Source: Megaleporinus macrocephalus
Taxonomy: Eukaryota > Chordata > Actinopteri > Characiformes > Anostomidae
Length of the DNA: 64,000 nucleotides
Direction of reading: 5' to 3'
Assembly (NCBI GenBank): GCA_021613375.1
Contig: CM038702.1
Location: 26,214,349-26,278,348, forward strand
The notes beneath the pieces were generated by a model. It saw only the letters and a list, made by a program, of their open reading frames with translations. It searched no databases and had not been told where the DNA came from. Position numbers and translations under genes: made by a program. Shown here piece by piece: positions 53,001-61,228 of this stretch. Position 1 is the first letter of the stretch; each line of letters starts with the position of its first letter.

Positions 53001-56000
53001 TACAAGTGACATGTGAATGTTTAACTGATGAGAGTAGCTGGTGTTTACCTGTTGAGTGTATACTGTTTCCCATGGCTTGCCTGTGAGTCTTGCTGTCTGA
53101 TCGCTCTGATGGCAGTGGGGGCTGTAAACACTGAAGCTGTTCCGTGCTCCGACATCACACGGAAAAACGCTCCAGGATCCGGAGTCCCTACAGGCTTTCC
53201 CTACAGAGACACACAGGCACAGTGCTGCAAACACATGGGCACAAACACAGTATCAGCAGAGGCACAGCATACTTAAAATACACAAGACAGATGAGGTCTT
53301 TATTAGCACTGATTAATCTTCTCTACTGTCTTCTAAGAAAGAATTCCAAATAGTAATGTTTAACAAATACTGAACATACTATCTAAGTAATGTCACTATT
53401 GTTATTATAATTAAGTACTAGAACATAATTAACTGCATTTGGAAATGTGTCAGATATGTGTTTTTATTCATTTTTAATATTGCTGTATCTCTCTTGCTGG
53501 TAAAGGCACAAAGTCTCTCTGCATTAGGGTAGAACTGTGTGAACTCCGCAGTGGGTTCTGAATATAGATGGTGTGGATGGATGTGAGAGTTTCGAAGAGC
53601 AGTGTAATCAGCAGATGAGCCAAATGAAAAAAAGAGGCTTAAGGAATAGGCCAATACCATTACTGCTATCATCAGCACTGCGCAACACTTTCCATCACTA
53701 AATAAACAACAAATAAAAGGAACGGTTCACTGAAAAATGACATTTATGTAATTTATTTCGCTTACTTCAAATGTAGTCGATCCACCAAAACATGCCGCAT
53801 GTCCTTTTCTTTTTCCTTTAACTTTGTAAATTTCTGTTTTATATTACTGTAAGTCTATGAATAAAACTATTTTCATACTATTACTATTACTACTACTGCT
53901 AATAATAATAATAATAATAATAATATTAATATCATTAGTTCCACACTGGAGCTACGAGGGTTCCTTCAAAAAACTAGATATAGCTAGACATATTTATTTG
54001 TAGTATGTAGTATGTATGTAAACTACATAACATTGCATGAACACAGACTTACAAGTATTAAAAGTGTCTACATTCTACATTTTTCATTTGTTTCCCATTA
54101 CATTTGTCGGAATTTATGTTTAAAATGTTTTATATTAAGTTAACAAAAAATAGATTATTCACATGATTTTTAATAAAATTTTTGAAAAGTATTTCTATTG
54201 GTTTATTCATCACACAATTTTCACACAACTGCTGGGCACAAATGATGCAGTAAAATAAAAATCAACAGCGATGATATGTGAAGGAGCTCAGTCCTTTATT
54301 ATGCTACATACAAAAAGCAAGAAAATCACTTGTTTTATTGCAGCTGTTTCATTTAAGGCATGCTCCAATGTACTGTGTACTACTAATTGTTTAAGGCCTA
54401 ACACTTAGTTTACACAACAAAATATTATGATCTATGATATCAACCACACCCCCAATTTAATGAAATAATTATCACACAATCACCTCAATCCATGTGGATT
54501 TCTTAAGCTCAAATAGACTGGCTATATGACTTACTGTTATTTATAAATACGGACAACAGTAAATTAGAACAGCTAAAAACAGTAGCCAGGATCCCGAAAC
54601 CTAGAAAGAAGCTGTATAGTAAGTCATAGAGTGTCAGAAACCACAAACACACGTCTATTAGATTATTGTTTTAGAAATAAACTAAAAACATCACTTTGTG
54701 ACTGGCTGAGAGAAGACTTCAGATAAGCGAAAGGATAATAAATTCTGTCCAGACCTCAAACTCTGCTCCAAGTAAGAGAGACCCTTCGATAAATGAACGT
54801 TGAAAAAGCTACTGGCAATTCCACTGTGACAAAAGACGAAGCTCAAGTCAAATCAACACCCACCAAGTGCAAATGATCTCAGTTCTTCACAGTAAGAATT
54901 ACGTGGCACCACTAATTACACGGCTGGATTTTAACAGCACAGAAGAGCATACAGTACAGCTCAAACGTTTAGAACCACATGTCATATTAGTGGCATTTTC
55001 ATCTATAATAACATTGGTGTTGTGGGGCTTTCCACACATTGTGCACAGGGCTGTGGAAAAATATTTGGCATTAACTGGCATTTACATATTTGACATACGT
55101 GAATGCTTCAGATCATCAGACTACTTTTAATATTATATGAATAACACAAATAAACACAAAATGCTGTAAAGTCCTACCTGCACTACGTGAAAATGCTACT
55201 AAATTAACAAGTTAACCAAATTCAATGAACTATTTCACTAACATACCTAGACATATCGTCTGACCTGATGACCCTAAACGTCACTTATATGGAACTACAG
55301 ATTTGAATACAGATATGAAACAAAGTAACAAAGTAAACTCTACTGTCTGGAAAGGGTTACAAAGTCACAGCTTTTTCTGCTATAGGCACACTAGACATGA
55401 TTACAACCTATTAAAACAAGTATTACCAGCTATAATTAAACCCATTTTATTATTACTTCTTCTCTTAGCCTAGGACATCAAAATCATTCAAGCTAGCAGT
55501 TATTAAATCTCTGAAAAAGAAATCAAATCTTGACCCCAGAGAACTGTCCAGTTATAGACCTATTTCCAATTTACCATTTATTTCTAAGATTTTAGAAAAA
55601 GCTGTAGCCCGACAACTCTGTTCCTGTCTACATAAGAACAAGGTATATGAAAAATTTCAATCTGGTTTTAGGCCCCACCACAAAACGATCTTCTTCTTGC
55701 CTCTTATCAGGGCCATGTATCTCTACTAGTGCTACTCAATCTAAGTGCAGCTTTTGACACTATAGATCACGCTATTCTCTCAGACAGATTTGAAAATATG
55801 GTTGGAATCGCAGGAACAGTGTTATCTTGGTTCACATCCTATCAGCTAATTATACAAAAGTGAAAAATGGAGTTCCCCAAGGTTCTGTTTTAGGTCCTCT
55901 ACTATTTACATTATACATGTTGCCATTAGGTTCAGTTATAAGCAGACACAGAATTTGTTTCCACTGTTATGCTGATGATACACAGCTGTACATATCAGCC

Positions 56001-59000
56001 ATACCAGATGATAAATGCAGATTAAATAAAATAGAAGATTGTGTAAGAGATATTAGACTTTGGATGCTGCAGAACTTCCTTCTTTTGAAGCCAGATAAAA
56101 CGGAAGTTCTCCTCCTCGGTCCTAGAGCTGCTTAGACTAAATAATCAGATTTAATGTTAAATCTCGCTGATTTCTCTGTAGTTTCTGGTTCAGTAGCCAA
56201 AAATCTTGGTGTTGATTCAGATCTGACATTTAATAAACACATAGGTAATATTACAAGGACAGCGTTTCTTCACCTGCGAAACATTTTAAAGATGAGAAAT
56301 GCGTTATCTATGTTTGATGCTGAAAAGTTGGTACATGCCTTTATAACCTCAAGGCTAGATTACTGTAATGCATTATTGTCAGGATGCTCCAGCAGGAACC
56401 TAAATAAACTTCAGTTAGTTCAGAATGCTGCAGCTAGAGTACTAACTAAAACCGTCTGTTGAACGCTGTTGGAAGACTGACCATCAGGGCCTCCTTCCCA
56501 CCCATCACCAGCCAGCTCTCCTGTCCATTTGTGCTACTGCTACACCCTCAGTTACATCACTGTGCCATCCAGATGCACCACCATTTAGATAGGATGTAAC
56601 TGTTTCAGAGAGACTCAGTCAGAGACTGCCTCAGTCAGAGACTGCCTCTACCTGTGCAGCTTCTAAAGCTTTGCCATGCAGAGTTTAAAGACTCAGTCAG
56701 AGACTGCCTCAGTCAGAGACTGCCTCTACCTGTGCAGCTTCTAAAGCTTTGCCATGCAGAGTTTAAACAGAGACTCTTTTCTTCCAGTCTGAGGAAGTTT
56801 TTCCTTGCCACTGTTGCCTCTGGGTTGCTCACATAATAGTTCATGTAGTACATGTTGTAACTGTAGCAGAAAGATAGCAGAAATAGAAGAAAATACAGCC
56901 CTGGCCAATTTACTGAAAACCCTTCCACTGTGCTGCTGTACATGACCTATCTGTGATCTATTTATTGATGTACAGTCAGTGTGGTAGTCATCATTCAGCT
57001 CTTTTTCAATGCTCAGTTACTAACTACAAAGCTGGTGTGTTCGTCATTGCCGTTTACATAGCACCGGATGCTAATGCTAACAACGCACTGAAGGAGCTAC
57101 ATGACAACATCAGCTCGCTTCAGAACAAGCATCCGGAGGCGTTTTACGTGGTGGCGGGGGATTTTAACCACGTGAACCTGACGAACATTTTGCCGAGGTT
57201 TTACCAACACATAGACATTCCAACACGGGGAGACAACACACTCGACCGTGTTTACACCAACATCAGAGACGCGTACAGAGCCGTCCCCCACCCCCACCTC
57301 GGGCTCTCCGACCACATCTCCATTATGCTGGTCCCTGCATACCACCCCCCGCTGCGACGCTCCAGACCCACACAGAAGACCATCACTGTGTGGCCCGGTG
57401 ACGCAGACGCTGTGCTGCAGGACTGTTTCGGCTGCACAGACTGGCATGTCTTTAGGGAGGCTGCTGAGAGTGAGGGGGAGCTGGATCTGGAGGATTACAC
57501 ATCTGCTGTCCTCGGGTACATCAGCAAGTGTGTGGAGGATGTCACCACCACAAAGACAGTGACCTGCTACCCGAACCAGAAACCCTGGCTGAATGGAGAG
57601 GTGCGTTCTCTACTGAAAGCCAGGGATGCTGCCTTCAGGTCTGGCGACGCACAGGAACTCAGGAGGGCTAGAAGAGAGCTGACCGCAGGTGTTAAGAGGG
57701 CCAAAGCTGCATATGCTCTGAAAATCCAGGGACACTTCTCCTCCCAGGATCCTAGGAGCATGTGGAGGGGAATTAAGTGCATCACAGACTATAAAACCAG
57801 AGATGCACAATGTTCCAAAGACCCCTCCCTGCCCGAGGCTCTCAACAAATTCTATGCCCGCTTTGAGGACCCCGACACCCCGCCCAGCATAAGACTCACC
57901 CCTCCACCTGGAGAAGTACCCCTCAGTGTGACACCAGCAGAGGTAAGGAGGACCCTCAGGAGGATCAACCCCCGGAAAAGTGCTGGTCCGGATAACATAC
58001 CCGGACGAGTACTACGGGAGTGCGCTGATCAGATCTCCGAGGTCCTGGCAGACATTTTCAATGTCTCCCTCACCCAGGCAGCTGTTCCCACCTGCCTGAA
58101 GACCGCCACCATCATCCCGGTCCCCAAGAGCTCCACAGTGACAGGTCTGAATGACTACCGGCCGATAGCTCTCACGCCGATAGTCACTAAATGCTTTGAA
58201 AGACTGGTTATGACCCACATCAAAGCCACCATCGACGTCACTGTGGACCCACACCAGTACGCCTACAGGAGGAACCGATCCACAGACGATGCCATTTCCT
58301 CTGTGGTCCACACTGCCCTCACCCACCTGGAGCAGAAGGACTCTTATGTCCGTATGCTCTTTGTGGACTTCACTTCCGCCTTCAACACCATGATACCCCA
58401 GACACTGACAGATAAGCTCTCCTCACTTGGTCTGCGCTCTTCTCTTTGCAACTGGGTCCTGGACTTCCTGACCAACAGGCCGCAGTCTGTGAGGATCCAC
58501 AACCTCTCCTCCTCCACCACAATCCTCAGCACTGGCTCCCCTCAGGGCTGTGTGTTGAGCCCCCTCTTGTTCACGCTGCTCACATATGACTGCTCACCCA
58601 TCCACCCAGGCTGTCATATTGTGAAGTTTGCGGACGACACGGCAGTGGTCGGATGCATCACAAACAGTGATGAGTCTGGCTACAGACGGGAGGTAGAACA
58701 CCTGGAGGGTTGGTGCAGAAAGAACAACCTCTGCATCAACATAAAGAAGACGAAGGAGATGATTGTGGACTTCAGAAGGGGCAGACATGCCCACCTCCCC
58801 CTGCATGTCGGAGGGTCTGCGGTGGAAGTGGTCTCCAGCTACAGGTACTTGGGTGTTCACCTGAGCAACAACCTCACCTGGAGCAACAACACTTCCAGCC
58901 TGGTCAGGAAGGCACATCAGCGGCTCTACTTCCTCAGGCGGTTGAGGCGAGCTGGGCTCGGGAGCTCGGTCCTCACCTCCTTCTACAGATGTGTGGTGGA

Positions 59001-61172
59001 GAGCGTTCTATGCTCCAGCATCAACGTGTGGCACGGAAGCTGCTCTGCTGCAGACAGGAAAGCTCTGCAGAGGGTGGTGAAGGCTGCACAGAGGTCTGTC
59101 TGAGTCAGCCTCCCCACCACCACGGACATATACACCTCCAGATGCAGGAAGAGGGCCACCTGCATCATGAAGGACCCCACTCATCCAGCACACTCACTGT
59201 TTGTCCCGCTCCCCTCAGGCAGGAGGCTGCGGAGCGTTAAGTGTAGAACGAACAGACTGAGGAACAGCTTCATTCCGGAAGCTGTAAGACTTTTAAACGC
59301 CACTTAGTGGAACCACTGCACTGACACTTTTACGACACCAGTCACTTTAATACACTCTGCTGCTACCTTCTCCATTCCTGTTTATTTTATTCTCATATAT
59401 TTTATATATTTATGTTTATTTTATTTATTTAAGTACTGCTGTCTGGGTAAAACTGGGTCCTTGGGTACCACAATTTCGTTCCACCCCATGTACCACATGT
59501 GATGCGAATGACAATAAAGTCTCCTTGAATCCTTGAATCCTTGGTGGTTGTCCACTCTGAACCTAGCAGTGATAGTGACGTGCCTAAAACCTCGACCAGC
59601 ACTGCCTACACTACCATGACCACCCTCATGTCAATGTCACTTCTGACAAAGATGCAGCACCCAAAGAATATCTGGATAGCTGCAGCCCTGTGGTCAGATA
59701 CTGACCATGGCCAAACAGAGTAAAGGGGACATATTGATATATTGTGCAGCAACAGATCTTCTACAGTGGTTGTTTTTGATATAATGGCTAATCAGTGTAA
59801 GTACAAAGCTATTAAGTGTCATCAAATCAATTCTGACTACTGGTGACCATATAGATAGTGTTTCTCCAAAATATCCGGTTTCTTATGGGGTCTTCAGGCT
59901 TGTGGATGGCTTTTTTGTGAGTCCTCTGATAGTATCCATATGTCATCATTTTTACATTCAATTAATCCAAGCAAGATGGTATATTTTCATTATATTTTAT
60001 CTCAGATTTTTACCACAACTACTTCATCTAAAAGAATAAAATATGTTTCACTACCACTAGTCATGCAATTAAAAGACCCTAACATTCTACTCTAACGGAC
60101 TCCACAAGCAATGGCCTCAGGGTCTGAGAATATCCTGTTCAGCTCTACCTCTGATAAGATTTAACCCTTTTAAGGGCTATTTTACTGAGGCCTTAGTATC
60201 ATACAGCAAAATACCATGATCTACCATATCGACCACCTCACCTACGTTGCAGGCAAGTTCGACTTGTTGTTAAAAACAACAAACATCATTCAATCTGCTC
60301 ATAAATGATCTTCTCACACTTTTCTCTCACTTTTTACTGAATTGGACAGCTCTGCATTGGTTCAGTTACTGTTTTGCTACTAAATATACTTATGGGCACT
60401 AGGGCTGTGCTGGCGTACTTGATTATGAAATTACATCTATTAGCATAACAATGCGTTGCAAAGATTGCCACGCCTACTAAAAGCCTGGATTTATCTGTGT
60501 ACATCTGAAGTTTTGGGGGTATTTCACACAGAAACACAGATTTTAAAATTATTTACATATAAAGGTTGATTTATACTCCGTCTCCGTGCGTTTGAAGCAA
60601 TATAGCATTACTGCCCTCAGACTTCTCTGCGTCAGCTCCGTTGACATGTTTGCTGAGCAACACGTCCAGTAAAGGGTAGTTCGGAGTAAATAAACATGCT
60701 GGCGGTGGAGGAGCTTGTAGTTCTTTATTTAGCTCAAAAACTACTAAAAACGACTGTTTGTCTCCGCGCCGAGGAGAAGGTATTTCGGGGAATTTCTAAT
60801 GAACGTGCAGAACTTCTCCTCAGAAAGTCCCGCCATTTCTTCTTTATCGTGTTCATGTGGAAGTGGTCGCGTCTTGCACTGCCCCCACGGTCTCCAGCGG
60901 TACTGCTCCATCCTGTCTGTATCCGTAAGCTTTCCGAAAACCAATGTATTTACGGAATGAACGCAGAGTACGGACAGAAGGCTCTGTGCGTATCAGTATT
61001 TAACGTTAAGCATAAATGAGTCTTTAACATGTTTTTTTCAGTAGTAGTCACTTCACTATACATTGCTAACCGTTTCTTAATCGTCCAGTGTAGAACCTGA
61101 GACTGTTCTCGATACCGCAGAGCTTTAAAACACACGTAGCTGCTTCTCTAATGGCTGTATAGTCCACAAACC

Positions 61173-61228
<56 letters not shown>

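Larger units (their letters stand above)
46082..53048. other. acss3 intron (7 kb)
   Basis: Contains a Tc1-like element (47520-48657), dispersed-repeat blocks (48690-49055, 49400-49800, 50440-50700) and a minisatellite (52369-52745). No host exon found. Confidence 0.7.

Noticed and set aside
57097..58917. Several - strand frames of 60-116 codons opposite the LINE
   Set aside because: Antisense shadows in a GC-rich coding region.
58710..59240. 176-codon frame overlapping the LINE
   Set aside because: Shifted-frame shadow of the reverse transcriptase. No domain, and codon content follows the real frame.
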